Source: Haberlea rhodopensis
Taxonomy: Eukaryota; Streptophyta; Magnoliopsida; Lamiales; Gesneriaceae
Direction: 5' to 3'
DNA: 64,000 nt
Assembly: GCA_907163345.1 (NCBI GenBank)
Contig: CAJQUN010000008.1
Coordinates: 12,339,191 to 12,403,190 of the forward strand
Below, one piece after another: positions 1-12,024 of this stretch; within the stretch, counting starts at the first letter, position 1, and every line of letters begins with the position of its first letter. The notes under the pieces are model-generated. The model did not search any database. It had not been told where the DNA came from and saw only the letters and a list, made by a program, of their open reading frames with translations. A program made the position numbers and the translations under genes.

Positions 1-873
1 TCACGCAACAAAAACATCACAAGATCGCAGAAAAATTTGGCACAATGCAAGCGATGATGCGTCACGAAGCAAAAAAAATTAACAATTGAAGGTGAATGCT
101 ATGGTGCGATCATACGTCAATTCAGAAACAGCTCGCAACGAAGAAGACGAAACCAATTCAAAGCAATAGATCGGAAAAAAACAGAGAAATTGATTGAAGA
201 CGGGGATGAGAACGACAACGATATTCAATTTGTGAAGAACAAAATTCGATATTCGTTCTGAAATTTTAAAGCAATTCAACCAATCGAACAATCTGCCATT
301 GAGAAAATGGATTAATTAGATTAGGGGTGTTTAAGTCATAAAAATGGATTAATTAGATTAGGGTTTCATAAAATAGACTTATGTGAAAGATGTTTTTTAA
401 AAGATGTATTTAGTGGAAAGAAGAGTTTTTAGGGTGATTTAGTTGAAAGATATTTTAAAAAGTGGTACCTTCTTGTAATTTCCTCTTGTTTTTTTAATTA
501 TATCGTAAAAAATCATGGACCAGAATGACTGAAAAATGTACCTATTAATCAAGATTTCAAACTTCAAAAATCTGCAAATAGCCCCTTTTCTTGATTATTG
601 AATTATTCATTAAATACTTACACTATTTTTTTCCACTCGTTGACCTTAGCATTGAGAATTGGCCACCTTTACTTGCCATCCTCCTACATTCATTTTACGT
701 CCTATTTCCACATTTTTTTGTCATTAATTTCTATTCTTTATTTTTTTTTAAAAGATTTGAAATTTTTGTAACTTTAAAGTTTCGAACCTGAGTCACTTTT
801 CAAATGGGAAAGATGTAACAACCATCATGCTAGCCATGTGATATATAATATAATATAATATAATATAATATAT
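1..873. other. A+T-rich intergenic sequence
   Basis: No coding region with recognisable protein similarity was seen. The short open frames here are A+T-rich and lack recognisable motifs. The stretch ends in an (ATAAT)n-like simple repeat (about 841-873), into which the TRIM at 874 inserted. Confidence 0.6.
304..363. repeat. 23-bp direct repeat
   Basis: The same 23-bp word, beginning AAAATGGATTAATTAG, occurs at 304-326 and again at 341-363 with a short spacer. It looks like a small local duplication. No element boundary is visible. Confidence 0.7.
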
Positions 874-1205
874 TGTTGAGAATTATCCGACATTGATAGT
901 TTAGAAGCTATGCTAGCTCTTTGTAAGATACACGAGTTACTTCATTTATTGCCAATTGTTTTTGAGTTGGAATCTCATGTATTTTTAACATGGTATCAGA
1001 ATCAGGTTTCTTGTGGCTACTTCGCCATGCGATTGGCTACTCGGCCCGAGTTATTAGGCCACACGTTTGATTTATATAATGTCACACGTGAGGATGCTTG
1101 TTGACAATTGTCATACATTGAGATATGCTAGCTTTTTATAAGATACACGAGCTACTACACCCATTGCCACTTGGTTTTGAGTTAGAGCCTAATGTATTCT
1201 TAACA
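874..1205 (+). mobile_element. Complete TRIM (terminal-repeat retrotransposon in miniature)
   Basis: Two short LTRs, 874-990 and 1099-1205, both begin TGTTGA and end TTAACA. They share the order of motifs ATGCTAGCT, AAGATACACGAG, CATTGCCA and TTTTGAGTT. A primer-binding site complementary to initiator tRNA-Met starts immediately after the left LTR at 991. Only about 108 bp lie between the LTRs, with no coding capacity. The element is flanked by a 5-bp duplication TATAT at 869-873 and 1206-1210. By definition it must have been mobilised in trans by an autonomous retroelement. The two LTRs have diverged visibly, so the insertion is not recent. Confidence 0.88.
991..1006 (+). other. TRIM primer-binding site (tRNA-iMet type)
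   Basis: TGGTATCAGAATCAGG directly abuts the CA end of the left LTR. It matches the plant tRNA-Met primer-binding consensus TGGTATCAGAGC apart from one base. Confidence 0.85.
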
Positions 1206-1828
1206 TATATCTTAATTTACAATGATGTGATACAAGCAAGTAAATTCAAACATAATGTAATAATTATGATCACATGTATAACAATTATAATGATATGCAT
1301 AATAACAACTATAATTACATAACTAAAATATCACAACAAAATATGTAAACTCATCATAACATGTTCAAATTATGTGGAACAATATACCTAAAAAATCAAG
1401 AATTATAAAAGCTACAAAATAACACAATATGTTACTACATGCAATAAAGAATTTTAAGAACTTAAAACTTAAATTTGTAAGTATTCTTAAGAAACGCAAT
1501 TTGATTTTGCGTTTCATGTTAGGATTTTAAAAATCTATAACTACAATATTTTTGAAATTTAAATAAGCCAAGATTGTAGAACATTTTGATTTTACACATA
1601 AATTTTTCAAAAAATCAAAATGTTTTTCCCAACAATTTAAAATTTTCTCCTCTTATTCAAATCCTAGATCCGCTTAACTTTCCAGTTTTAAACATAATTT
1701 TTACGAAAATATAAATATATATTAATTTACCATTTTTTTGGTTTACAAAAAAATGGTAATAGTTTGAACTATAATCTCATTTTAAATATTTTTTTTATTC
1801 ATGTTTTTTTTGTTTAAACTTTGTTAGT
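1206..1828. other. A+T-rich intergenic sequence, no gene seen
   Basis: Very A+T-rich sequence between the TRIM and the foldback element. No coding signature, LTR terminus or structured repeat was recognised. Confidence 0.6.
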
Positions 1829-1837
1829 CAAGAATTA

Positions 1838-2331
1838 GGGTTTTGTTTTTAATAATTTAACCCAAAAAATAAAAACATTTATCAAACTAACCTAATTTTA
1901 ATTTTTTTTTATCAAAATGACCGAAGTCGTCATCTCAGATGACGCATTCATTTAAAGACGTCATCTAAGATGACACTTTCTACATAAAATAAAAAAACTT
2001 ATAAGGAAAGCGCCATCTCATATGACGCCTTCCATATAATTTTTTTAATATAGAATGTGACATCTAATTACTTAATTACTTAACATATATGACTATGCTT
2101 ATACGTGGTTAATTATATTCTAATTACTTAACATAAATATTACATATAAATATTAATTTAATATTATAACATTATATTATATTATATATATTAATTATGG
2201 GCTAATTACTTAACATAATGGCTATGCTTATACATGATTAATTATATTCTAATTATTTAACATAAATATTATAATCTTCCAGTGTTGTTTCATTACATGA
2301 TTAACTTTATAATTAAAAATGTCATATTTCC

Positions 2332-2366
<35 letters not shown>

Positions 2367-2909
2367 TATTATTATTATGAAAATAAATATAAACGCATGA
2401 AATCGTTAATTTTACCTGTGCTAACTCGTGAGTTTATATTTATTTTCATAATAATAATTTTATTATTATTATGGGAATATGAGATTTTTAAGTATAAAAT
2501 TAATCATGTAATGAAACAACATTGAAAGATTATAATATTTATGTTAAGTAATTACAATATAATTAATCATGTATAAGCATATCCATTATGTTAAGTAATT
2601 AGCCCATAATTAATATATATATATAATATAATATAATGTTATAATATTAAATTAATATTTATTAACAATTTGGAAATAATTTTATAATAGATATGTAATA
2701 TTTATGTTAAGTAATTAGAATATAATTAACCATGGCGCCTTCTATATAAAATAAATTTTTTTATGAGATAGCGCCTTCTATATAAATATTTTTATTTTAT
2801 ATAGAAGGCGTCATCTGAGATGACGGCTTCGGTCATTTTGATAAAAAAATTTAAAATTAGGTTAATTTGATAATGTTTTAATTTTTTGGGTCAAATTATT
2901 AAAAAACCC
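1838..2909. mobile_element. MULE-like foldback element (long terminal inverted repeats)
   Basis: The 1072-bp element is a near-complete palindrome. The left arm starts GGGTTTTGTTTTTAAT and the reverse complement of the right end starts GGGTTTTTTAATAATT. Inside both arms the same blocks occur in mirrored order: the GTCATCTCAGATGACG word, the TTAAGTAATTAG blocks, TATAAGCAT and an ATA-trinucleotide run. The unpaired centre is near 2394-2430. A perfect 9-bp duplication CAAGAATTA flanks it at 1829-1837 and 2910-2918. A 9-bp target duplication with long terminal inverted repeats is characteristic of Mutator-like elements. There is no transposase, so it is non-autonomous. Confidence 0.85.
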
Positions 2910-2918
2910 CAAGAATTA

Positions 2919-4943
2919 AGTACTAACATAGCTCAAACCTATATAAACGGCTGTGTATGTAAAAGTTCGGTTGCACCAAACAAATTGACTAATTCCATTA
3001 ATTAGGTAATTAAGTTTGATTCTACACGAATTGATGGAGACATGAATAAAATCAATCAATTTATGAAAACAATTTATTTTTTTTTAATTCCAAGGGGAAG
3101 GGAGACTCAGGCATGTGTCTCTTACATGGAAACTTGGGTGCTAAACCTTGTGTCCAATTTCTTTTACGTATTTGGACATCGGGAAATTCGATAATACCAT
3201 GATGAATGTATTATCCCATGGTGCATCAAATGATCAAAAATTATTATCCCATAGTGGACCCCACATACTTCAATTGTTCTGGCCAATCGGATATAAATTT
3301 AGGATAGTGCTCTTATGCTAGAAAGAACTAGTCCTGGATATCGAGTATGAAGGTCGTCAATTTTAATATCTTTGAGATGCCCCTAATAATTTATAGGGAA
3401 AATATGGGCATTTATTTTTGGAATAAGAACGATTACATGAATTTCAATGGATTGACAATATAAAAAGTTAGAATTTTTTGTCCCTACTGATATTTCTCAC
3501 ATACGGTACTTATTAGAACTTGAAGGAAAATGACATTGAATTGAGAGAAATTGTTATAGATTAACTTTACAAACTGAAAAAAATGAATAAAACTCACTGA
3601 AACAGCTTGGGAAAAAGATTGAGGTTCAACAAAAGAGGTAACAACGTGCACAAAGGCATGAAAAGGTGTAGAATTTCCATGAATTTAGCTCAGAGGTAAA
3701 GGGATGTGACTTGAATGAAAAAGCCTCAGACTCAACCATGTAACAATGGTAGTCACGCAGATGAAATGATCTAGTGGTTGTACGCTGGGACCGAGTTGGA
3801 AGAATAGAGACATAATTGTTTGGCATGGAAGGATCAGTTGTCTTTGTTATTGGAAGTAAGATTTAATTTTCTAGTCCATAATAATCTCTAGGGTAAATTC
3901 CACTAGTGATTGTAACATTGTATACATAGGTACTGTTAGATACAATTTATGAGATGAGATAAGTAATAGATGAATAGTAAAAAATTATGGTATATCCCAC
4001 CATTATCAATGTACCAAACGATGCCTTAGTGAATTTATAGGACAACTAGGCATGGCCCCATGGAGTTGTTTTAAGCGAAGTTGAAAAATGTTGTTTTAAG
4101 CAAAGCAATGGGCATTTGCTATTAAAAGAAAAAAAACAACTTAATAAAATTCAATTGATTACAAAATTGACCAAACAACTTAAAACAGTCAAAAACATGT
4201 AATGATCTGCTTCTCAGCTTTTGTTTTTTTCTGCTTAATTTTAGAGAAAAATAGCAGCAAGGAAAAAAACACTCAAATTATATTTAAAAGCTGATAAGCA
4301 GTTTGTAAAAGCATTTGCAAACACCTACTTACTTTTATTTTCAGTTTTATTTTAATGAATTGGAGTAATATAAAACTGGGTAAGAAATATTTAAAAATCG
4401 GACCATCACACTTCATATATACTACATAGTTTAGATTCAAACATTTCGAAAAATATACACAAAAATATTTCGATATTAGTAAACGTAGGAACATCCTTGT
4501 TAGAACATCTGTATTCAGCATCTGCATTAGATACTTTAAAATAGGTCAAAGAAGGCTGCGTTCACGTGATTGGGACTATCTTGTGGGCGCAATTATTATA
4601 GATAACCTTCACTCAGCCAGCTTCTAAACCTAACAAGCTGAGTCAGTTCATTTGTACAAATAAGGAAAAAAGGATAAAGATGTGGTACTTATATCCGAAG
4701 CATAGAATCTAGACACAAGGCATGTGGTCGATCGGTCGTCGCCCATCATAAATATAGGAAAATTTCTATAAATTAATAATATTAAAATTATAAAATTTTA
4801 TTAATTTAAAAATATTAATAATTTATCGAGCATCCTGATGAGCTATCAGTTTAGTATGTTGATCCATAGGTGTATCGACTGGCATCATTTTCAGTCTCCG
4901 GCGAAGGAGACAAGGGCGAGGGTGTACGTATCCCAGGTGAGGC
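2919..4943. other. Intergenic sequence, no gene recognised
   Basis: About 2 kb with no recognisable protein-coding frame, LTR terminus or RNA gene. The short open frames (for example 3626-3826 and 4273-4527, minus) have no known motifs. Confidence 0.5.
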
Positions 4944-5085
4944 GTTGAGGCCAAGTTGGGATCGGGAAAAATATTATTTTAAAGAGATTTTTAATTTATC
5001 GAGTATTAAATTAATAGTGTTGAGACCAAGTTGATACCGGGAAAAAATATTATTTTAAAGAGATTTTTAATTTATCGAGCATTAA
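4944..5085 (+). repeat. Tandem duplication, about 67-bp unit, 75-bp period
   Basis: Unit 1 (4944-5009) and unit 2 (5019-5085) both run from GTTGAGRCCAAGTTG through ATATTATTTTAAAGAG to TTATCGAGYATTAA, with few substitutions. It is a direct repeat of unknown origin in non-coding sequence. Confidence 0.8.
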
Positions 5086-5959
5086 TTTATGGATATTTTA
5101 CCGAATAGTAGTTACTCATGCTTGAGTCTTCCCCACCCTTTTAGTATAGAAATGTTAAAAAAAACATAGAATCTAGATGTAAAATAAGATAAATTTTTAA
5201 ATGAGATATAATAGTAGTAAGCACAAATCCAATATATAAAGGATGATATATATTGCTCATGAGAAGGAACCAGTATGATACCCCCTAAACATGGAGACAC
5301 CACCTGATGCGCCGACCTGATCTAATATGTATTGACCTTCCTCAAAAGACCCCGCCTCTTGTTCCGTTCTCTTTGTTTTGACCGACCTGTTTGGCCGACG
5401 TGTTTCACCCCACCTGTTGGCCCTTCACCAAATGTTCTGGCGGCCTCTTTTAGAACCCGATTTTATTGGCCAAGCTCTTCTCATTCCCGGCTGGAAACAT
5501 ATGCACAAGAAGGAAACTGAATCCCCTAAACTAGTTAAGTCCTAGATCTGCGGAGCAATATCAGAGATTTGATTGTATTCACAAGATCTTAACATATCTG
5601 GGTAAGATTTGGATAAACATGGAAGGAGTCCTTGCTGCATGGTAACTCTTGGGTCTCCTCCTATAAATATCAGGTTTGGGGTATCAATTAAATCAATCAA
5701 TAATTCACAATCCTAGTACTTTACAAGTATATATTTTCTGTTTACATGTATTTTCAATAACTAAAGTCCATAGTTTTTGAATGACTTAATAATCAAAAGA
5801 TTTGCATGTATTTTCTGTTTATTCTCAGTATTGTGATTGCCGTGAATCCGATTGCATCAATTCTCGATACAAAAGTAATCGCACCAAATTATTCTGATTG
5901 ACTATTAATTTTAAAATAGTGCTTGCTTCTAAAAGGTGGCTATATACCATTGGTGGGAG
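5086..5959. other. Unassigned sequence upstream of copia remnant, possibly a decayed LTR
   Basis: A TATA-like CTCCTATAAATATC near 5657 and a (TCAAT)-rich stretch after it resemble promoter/leader organisation of a retroelement. No paired LTR terminus was found, and this stretch does not match the 10439-10822 LTR. It may be where the 5' end of the adjacent copia element was lost or replaced. Confidence 0.35.
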
Positions 5960-5989
5960 CCTCCTGTTGAAGTGTCTCCCGGTTCGTCT

Positions 5990-6540
5990 CATGAAGAGAT
6001 TGCCACACTTGAGAAGTGATGGGACGATAATCTCTCGGCTAGGTGCTATATGATAGCATCAATGTCACCAATGAGTTTCAACACAGATATGAGAAACTCG
6101 TTCACATTACTGATATTTTCCAACACCTACAAATGTTGTTTGGTGAACGGACACGATTACTGAGACTTGTGACTTCAAAAGAGCTATTTTCATTTCACAT
6201 GCAAGATGGGGCTTCGGTTTATGAGCATGGTGTAAGAAAAATATCTCTTCTTGATAAATTGGAAAATCTGAATGTGATAATACCTCATTAACTGGCTGTA
6301 GATTTGATCTTATAGTAAAAATGTTGGAAACTCATGAGTCCTTGATTCAAAAGAAGAAACGTGTTCTTCTTGTCGAATCTTCTACCAATGGTATTTCAAG
6401 GATAAAGAAGAGGAAGGGAAATGGTTCCCAACCTCAAAAGACGAAAAAGGATATAGTAGCAACTATGAATGGAGAGGCATCTATGTTTTCACTGCTGGTC
6501 ACTGGCGCAAAATTGTAAGGAATACCTAGACTAGAAGCGT
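5990..6540 (+). pseudogene. Copia gag (UBN2-type) pseudogene
   Basis: The decayed nucleocapsid polyprotein is recognisable from the frame at 6043-6291 (DIFQHLQMLFGE, then MQDGASVYEHG, then LLDKLENLNVIIPH), typical of copia UBN2 gag. The next segment (6321-6518, after a frame change) carries the basic linker LLVESSTNGISRIKKRKG. The zinc knuckle survives in pieces near 6485-6525: a CFHC half is in one frame and GHWR in another. A single-base indel therefore separates the first two Cys from the His. Multiple frameshifts rule out function. Confidence 0.8.
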
Positions 6541-6984
6541 TCTAGAAAGGGTATGTTTTATATTAAAATTAAATGTTTCTATTGGTTCTACTTCTTTGGT
6601 ATATGCTGCCAGTTGTGCTCGCTTTTTTGCAAAGAGTTGCATGTGATATGAAGAAGTAGAGAGCCCTAGGAAGGTGAAACCTACCTGAGGCTAAGCATTG
6701 TAGCAAGAGTTGTTGCAAAGGCTATTTGAAACATTTATTTAATATAAAATCTTGAACTTAGGAACTGGTTTGAGCAATTATTCATTTGTTCTAGATTTAA
6801 TCATGAACATTGTTCCTATTTTGATAGATAATGATATTCTTTTAAATATGCGAATGTGATTTGCAGTATTTTTAAGAATGCATGTTTTATTGAATCTGGT
6901 GAACTTATGAATGATTAGTATGATTATATTCAAAGAATATAAAAAGAATGATAACTTAAATCCAACATATATTTAGCATATGCT

Positions 6985-7200
6985 GAATGTCCAATGAATT
7001 TGATTCATATGGACGTATGTGGAGCACTAAATGTTAGTGCAAGATGATGTTGAGTTATCTTAAAGAGAATGTGATTCTCTCTGAGTAACTCTCTAAAGGT
7101 ACATATTTGTTGAATATAATTCATACCAATGCAGTGACCAAAACTCCATATACGATATGGACTGAAAAATAATCAAAATTTTTATTTTGAGATTGCATGC
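6985..7200 (+). pseudogene. Copia integrase fragments
   Basis: Near 6995-7045 the plus strand reads NLIHMDVCGALNVSAR, matching the integrase-core motif LIHTDVCGP. Near 7130-7180 it reads VTKTPYTIWTEK, matching the conserved TPYEIW motif near the core end. The spacing between them is far shorter than in a complete integrase, so the catalytic core is internally deleted. Confidence 0.72.
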
Positions 7201-7529
7201 TTATGTGAAGCAGCCAGTGGGAGATGAGTTGGATAGTTGATCCATCTTATGTTATGTTGTGGAAATTTATATTATCAATTGCAGGCAAAGAGTTTGTTTA
7301 GCAAGTGCAATCTTTCTAGAGAAAATGTTTCTATTAGAAAGGATGACAACATAATATAACTTGAAAGGGTTCAAGAACCACAAACCACTAGAAAAGTGAA
7401 AACGGTGAAATTAATTGAGTCAATCATAACCTTTGATTTACACGCACGAAGGAGATTTGAAAATGTTTCAAGAACTCCTGATAAATTGAATTTACTCATA
7501 GAAAGTAGTCAAAATGATTTTGACCATGG

Positions 7530-8545
7530 ATGTGATCCTAGAACTTTCAAGGAGACGATGTTGGACATCGTTTTGGGATATTGGCGAGATGCCGTGAAAT
7601 TTGAAATAGACTCCATGTACTCCAATAAGGTATGGGCCTTAGTAGATCCTCTTTGGGAATTGTCCCATTGGCTGCATGGATTTACAAGTGAAAGCTTGGA
7701 GTGGATGGGAAGGTAGTGACCTTCAAAGCTTGACTGGTGAGAAACGATTATTCTCATAGGCAAAGAGTTGTTTATGAGAAAATTTTCATCGGTTATGATG
7801 CTATAGTCTATTTAGATTTTATTAGTTATATCTTTATATTATGAATATGAGATATGAGTAATGGATGTGAACACAACATTTCTCAGTGGTGGCATTGAGG
7901 TAGAAATGTAGCAACCAAATGTGTTTACAACTTCTTGTAGTGAGAAAAATGTTTTCAAACTCCAGAGGTCCATTTATGGGCCTAAGAAGGCATCTCGAAG
8001 TTTGAACTTCCGTTTTCATAACTTCATCAAAGTGTTTGGTTTTGTTAAAATCCGGAAGTGACATGTGTGTGCAAAAGGGTTAGTACGAGCATGGTTACAT
8101 TTGTGATGCTTTAAGTCGATTATATCATGCTCATTGTGAATGGTATTGGATTAATCAATTAAAGCATGATTATCTACTAATTTCTCCATGTAAGATTGAG
8201 AGAAGCATCATAAGTGCTTAGCATAAGGATCTATAGGGATAGATCTAAAGGATGCTTGAAATCTCTCAATCTACGTACATAAACACTGTGCTAAAAGGGT
8301 TTAGCATAGAATAGTCGAAAAATGAGTTACTTCATAATATGTCATAGTATTCATCTCTCGAGTCAATGGGTCTTAAGATTGATGAGGAGAGAGAAAAGAT
8401 GACATTGGTACCTTATATTTCTACTTTTAATAGCATACTGTATGCTATGGTATGTACTTGGCCTGATGTATGTTCTTAGAGTAATGGGCAGACATCAGAC
8501 AGATCCCGGTGAAGGTCACTGGAAAACTGTGAAAATTATCCTCAT
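7530..8545 (+). pseudogene. Copia reverse transcriptase pseudogene
   Basis: Successive fragments match copia RT. YWRDAVKFEIDSMYSNKVWA lies near 7580-7640. DVNTTFLSGGIE, NVFKLQRSIYGPKKASR and NFRFHNFIKVFGF lie near 7866-8050. The catalytic box appears as VDYIMLIVN near 8115-8145, where the second aspartate of the YVDD motif is tyrosine. LYAMVCTWPDV lies near 8440-8470. In-frame stops occur, for example inside the segment after the FLSGG motif. The altered catalytic residue and the stops show it is inactive. Confidence 0.8.
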
Positions 8546-8589
8546 GTTCTTATGAAGAACTTATGATATGTTCATGGTTTTTGGGTCTG

Positions 8590-9030
8590 TAAGTGGAGAA
8601 ATAAAAGTTGAAGGCAAAGCTGATGCTAGTTTTTAAATTGGATGTAGATGATACCATATCGATGGTCGGATTTGTATTTAAGCTCAATGATGGTGATGTC
8701 TCTTGGAAACGTTCCAAGCAAGACACCACATTGGATTCCACCACTGAAGCTGAATACATTGCAGCATACGATGCAGCAAAGAGGCAGTTTGGATAAGAAA
8801 TTTCATCCAAGAGTTGGGTTTAATTTATAGTGCAGTTGACACAGTCTCTGTGTACTGTGACAACATCTGAGCTATTATGAATAGCCAAGATCTCATCAGG
8901 ATCCAAACATATATTGAGAAAATACTATCTAATGAGAGAGATGGTATACGCGACATTATTATCGAGAGAATCGCTTCAACAAAAACATATAGTGAATCCA
9001 CTGACAAAGCATTTACAATGATTGGTGTCT
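8590..9030 (+). pseudogene. Copia RNase H pseudogene
   Basis: The open frame 8608-8796 reads DVDDTISMVGFVFKLNDG, then VSWKRSKQDTTLDSTTEAEY and IAAYDAA, the copia RNase H signature including the TEAEY block. The CDN and NSQDLI motifs follow in shifted frames near 8853-8900. The pol end near 9000 is degenerate (ESTDKAFT in place of the usual DPLTK-type ending). Confidence 0.85.
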
Positions 9031-10438
9031 GTTAGACATCTTGGGAAGATAGTCTTAAGACACATGAGTAGTTGGCTTTGGGAAAGTGAAAGATATTGTT
9101 GTCATACATGATTAAGTAAATCAATAGTTGATTGATTGTACCTGTAATCTTATTATGACAAATCTTTGTTTGAATATTAATATATATGGCACTTCTTCAT
9201 CTGTTTACCCATGCATCTTGATGCATTGATGAAGTCCTTGAGATTGCTATAGTCCATAGAATGTGGTTACGCATATGATGGTGACCATGAAATACATTCT
9301 CGACTGCGATTTCTAAATGTTCCTGGTCGATGAGCATTCGAGAATGGGATATCGATATATGCTCGTTAGAGACTGGTATTCATGATGTGTCTAGTGTAGT
9401 GCGCCGCGTTTCATCGGCGTTGGCTTGGAGAAGTCAGCACACATGAATAGGTGCTCATTAGGAATGAGTTCACTGAACGACCCTACTCGGAATTCTATAA
9501 GTGGTTACCATTTGTCGAGTATAGAATTCCTAGTCATAGTTGTGCACCATTACTCCTCATGACCCGAGGCGTCATTGAGGTCTTGATAGATAGCTGTGTA
9601 CTTTGATTTAATGACTGATCACATGCGGGTCATAAAGTCATTCTTTTGGGTATTCAGTGATGCTGTCAGAGGCCTATGATTGTCGTTGGGGATTCACCAC
9701 TGGTCTTGATGAACTAGGATGTCCTATGTGTTTTTCTATATATGATTCGAGGAATCTCTGGCCAGAGTGGGTAGTGCTTTTCATATACGCACACAAGGAA
9801 TCATATAATGTGAAACAAATACATAGTTATTGAAATCATAAGGGGCCTCGACCAACCAATGCCCTTGATTCAATCGGGACAAATTGAGTGAAAGGAATGT
9901 ACTGCACGCTAACTATGGCTGACAGGTTCTCGTACGTTGCTAGTCATTTGTATCTAGGTCTTCGTGAAGCGCAGATGCTAGGCGCTACCCATGATCGGTA
10001 GGTTGTTGCTGGAATTATATTTCGGTAATTGTCTATTAAAGGAGTTTAATTGACAATGGGGCATTTAGGGTAAGCCCAAAGAAGTTGCTTGACTTCTAAA
10101 ATCACAAAGGTTGTGATCCTACTGCTATGATACACTTGAGCCTCGTTGGGTCACAATCAACCGGCCGCCGATCTATTGATGAGAATTGAGACTTAAATGT
10201 TAAGTGCTCAAATTGAGTGATTTAGAAAAGATGAATTTAATTTTTGAAAGCTCCTCCCTTTAGTGGAGTTTCTATATTTGAAAATGTTTCATTTATAGAA
10301 AGTTCTAAAATTAAAACGTTTGATATATTTATGTCTCATAATTATGTACATTAGTAGTACATCAAGTTATTCAATTGGATTGAGTTACTTGGATTATGAG
10401 TTTGGAGTTTTGTGTTGGCTTTTGGGCAAGTGGGAGAT
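9031..10438 (+). other. Long non-coding stretch between copia pol and 3' LTR
   Basis: About 1.4 kb follow the RNase H remnant without any recognisable frame. A polypurine-like GGGAAAGTGAAAGATATTG at about 9078 resembles the one at 10426-10438, so this could be a second, older LTR boundary or an untranslated 3' internal region. No LTR pair supports the first reading. Confidence 0.45.
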
Positions 10439-10822
10439 TGTTAGCATAAGTGCCCAGCAAGCCAAATGTTGGCCCGATGGACTTTATGGACCCAAGCACA
10501 ATTAGTTAAATCAATAACACTATAAATATAACATTCATCTTTAGGGTTGGGTAAGACCATTCAATACACTTCATCTCATGGAATAGCCGTCACCACACTA
10601 GCACTAGTGCTGGGCTTGTAGATCTGGTCAGGTTGATTGGACTCGAGGATCACCGCCATCAGATTGATTTCGCTATTATCGGTAATCCCTTTTCGTGCAT
10701 TATATTCGATTTATGCATGTTAATATATGAATCAGGCGCGATCGACCGTCCCCGGGTCAGATCTGTTTATTGTATTATTTCCGCTGCGTTAGGATCTGGC
10801 GTCGGGGTACGGAAACTCAACA
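10439..10822 (+). repeat. Candidate 3' LTR of the copia remnant
   Basis: It begins TGTTAGC right after the purine tract AAGTGGGAGAT and ends CTCAACA. A TATA-like CTATAAATATAAC is present near 10520. No second copy lies in this window, so the boundaries rest on TG/CA termini and purine-tract position only. Confidence 0.6.
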
Positions 10823-12024
10823 CATTCTAGTTTTATAATGACTGTATACAGGATTATATAGTAACAAACAATCTAATCACAAATCAATTTCAAATTCAAA
10901 CTTAGACCGGATCGGATCATGAGATCTTCCTATCCAATATCTTGTTCCGATTCTTGAGTATATTGGTTGTTGGATGGTTCGACAATATCCTCTACATTGG
11001 CCAAATAGCAGCTTTTCATATTGTTATTTTGTTCATGAATGGAATATACAATATACGGCTAGAGGTAGTTGGAAAAATGACTTTGGTTAAAAAAAAAAAT
11101 TTGATTTGTGACCTTATTTGAATATTTGTTTTGCAAAATGACCTTCAAACACATACAAAAAAAATGGTCAAACAAATGTCAAAAATTAAAAAATTTATAT
11201 TTCAAAATCATGGTCAGATAAATTTGTTTAAATAATCCTTGTACATACATACATATGATACGGAAACACTAATTAAATAATATGAATTAAAATATATTTT
11301 GTATAGGTTTAAGTAGTTTTTTTAGTCTTAGGATTGATTACATTACGTTAGCCACAGCTATTTTATCCCGAAGATCTCATGTTCTATGGCAATCTAGAAG
11401 TATTTTTCAAGAAAAAATTAATTAAATAAGAAACATCGGATATTATACCTATAGACATCAATTAAATATTTAAATAATTTTAGGAATTGTTAAACTACTT
11501 AGTCATTTTGTTTACTATGCTTTGGATGAACATGTCTCGGTAAAGATCACAAAATCAATTTATATGCATATCACAGTGGAAAAAAATGGATAAATGAAAA
11601 TAATGGATGTCATCATCTGAATAGGTCCTTAACCCGTAAGTGTACAAGTGACAAATCAGAGGAAAAACCGGATTAACTAACGTGGTTCATATCATCCAAT
11701 AGTTATATCGTGGGAGTTTTATAGAATTCCCCCCGCTGGATTGATGTCCATTGGCCAGATCAATAGTGATCCGCCCATGTGGCCCCTGGCCACATCTGCC
11801 AACCCTGATGCTGCCCGTCTTTCTAGCATCGACTAGTCCGGCTAATCCATATAAAAAGTAATCAATAATTGTCAAAAAAAAAAAAATAAACCGTCGGCTC
11901 GTTTTCTTGAAATCATGATAAAGCTATGAAGTAACCCGAAGTTCATTCTCTTGGTATTCAAAAGTAGCTTAGACGTTCAAAATTTACCATGAAACACTAC
12001 CAGAATGTAATCTCACTCAGGCGA
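10823..12024. other. Intergenic sequence downstream of the PPR gene
   Basis: A+T-rich, without a supported gene. A 13-base A run at 11874-11886 ends a more G+C-rich block (about 11630-11870). That could be a retroposed tail, but no tRNA-type promoter boxes or target duplication were found. Confidence 0.45.

Larger units (their letters stand above)
5960..10822 (+). mobile_element. Decayed Ty1-copia retrotransposon, 5' LTR missing
   Basis: Copia domains appear in canonical order on the plus strand: gag (about 5990-6540), integrase (6985-7200), reverse transcriptase (7530-8545) and RNase H (8590-9030). All are broken by stops and frameshifts. A polypurine tract (AAGTGGGAGAT, ending 10438) abuts a 384-bp candidate 3' LTR. 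No 5' LTR copy was found, so the element is truncated on its left. The order gag-INT-RT-RH places it in copia rather than gypsy. Confidence 0.82.

Noticed and set aside
910..1322. Two similar small plus-strand ORFs with the HELLH-like peptide
   Set aside because: They are translations of the two TRIM LTRs. The similarity comes from LTR duplication, not from a gene family.
3660..3760. tRNA-like TTAGCTCAGAGGTAAAG segment
   Set aside because: It resembles an A box (TAGCTCAG), but no matching B box, anticodon arm or acceptor pairing could be formed nearby.
9061..9100. First LTR boundary of the copia remnant at the GGGAAAGTGAAAGATATTG tract
   Set aside because: No TG...CA unit or repeated copy could be defined from this point. 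The tract at 10426-10438 has the better purine run and a definable LTR. The alternative is kept as a finding.
11620..11886. Possible SINE with A-tail
   Set aside because: A 13-base A run is present, but no A/B-box promoter and no flanking duplication could be found.
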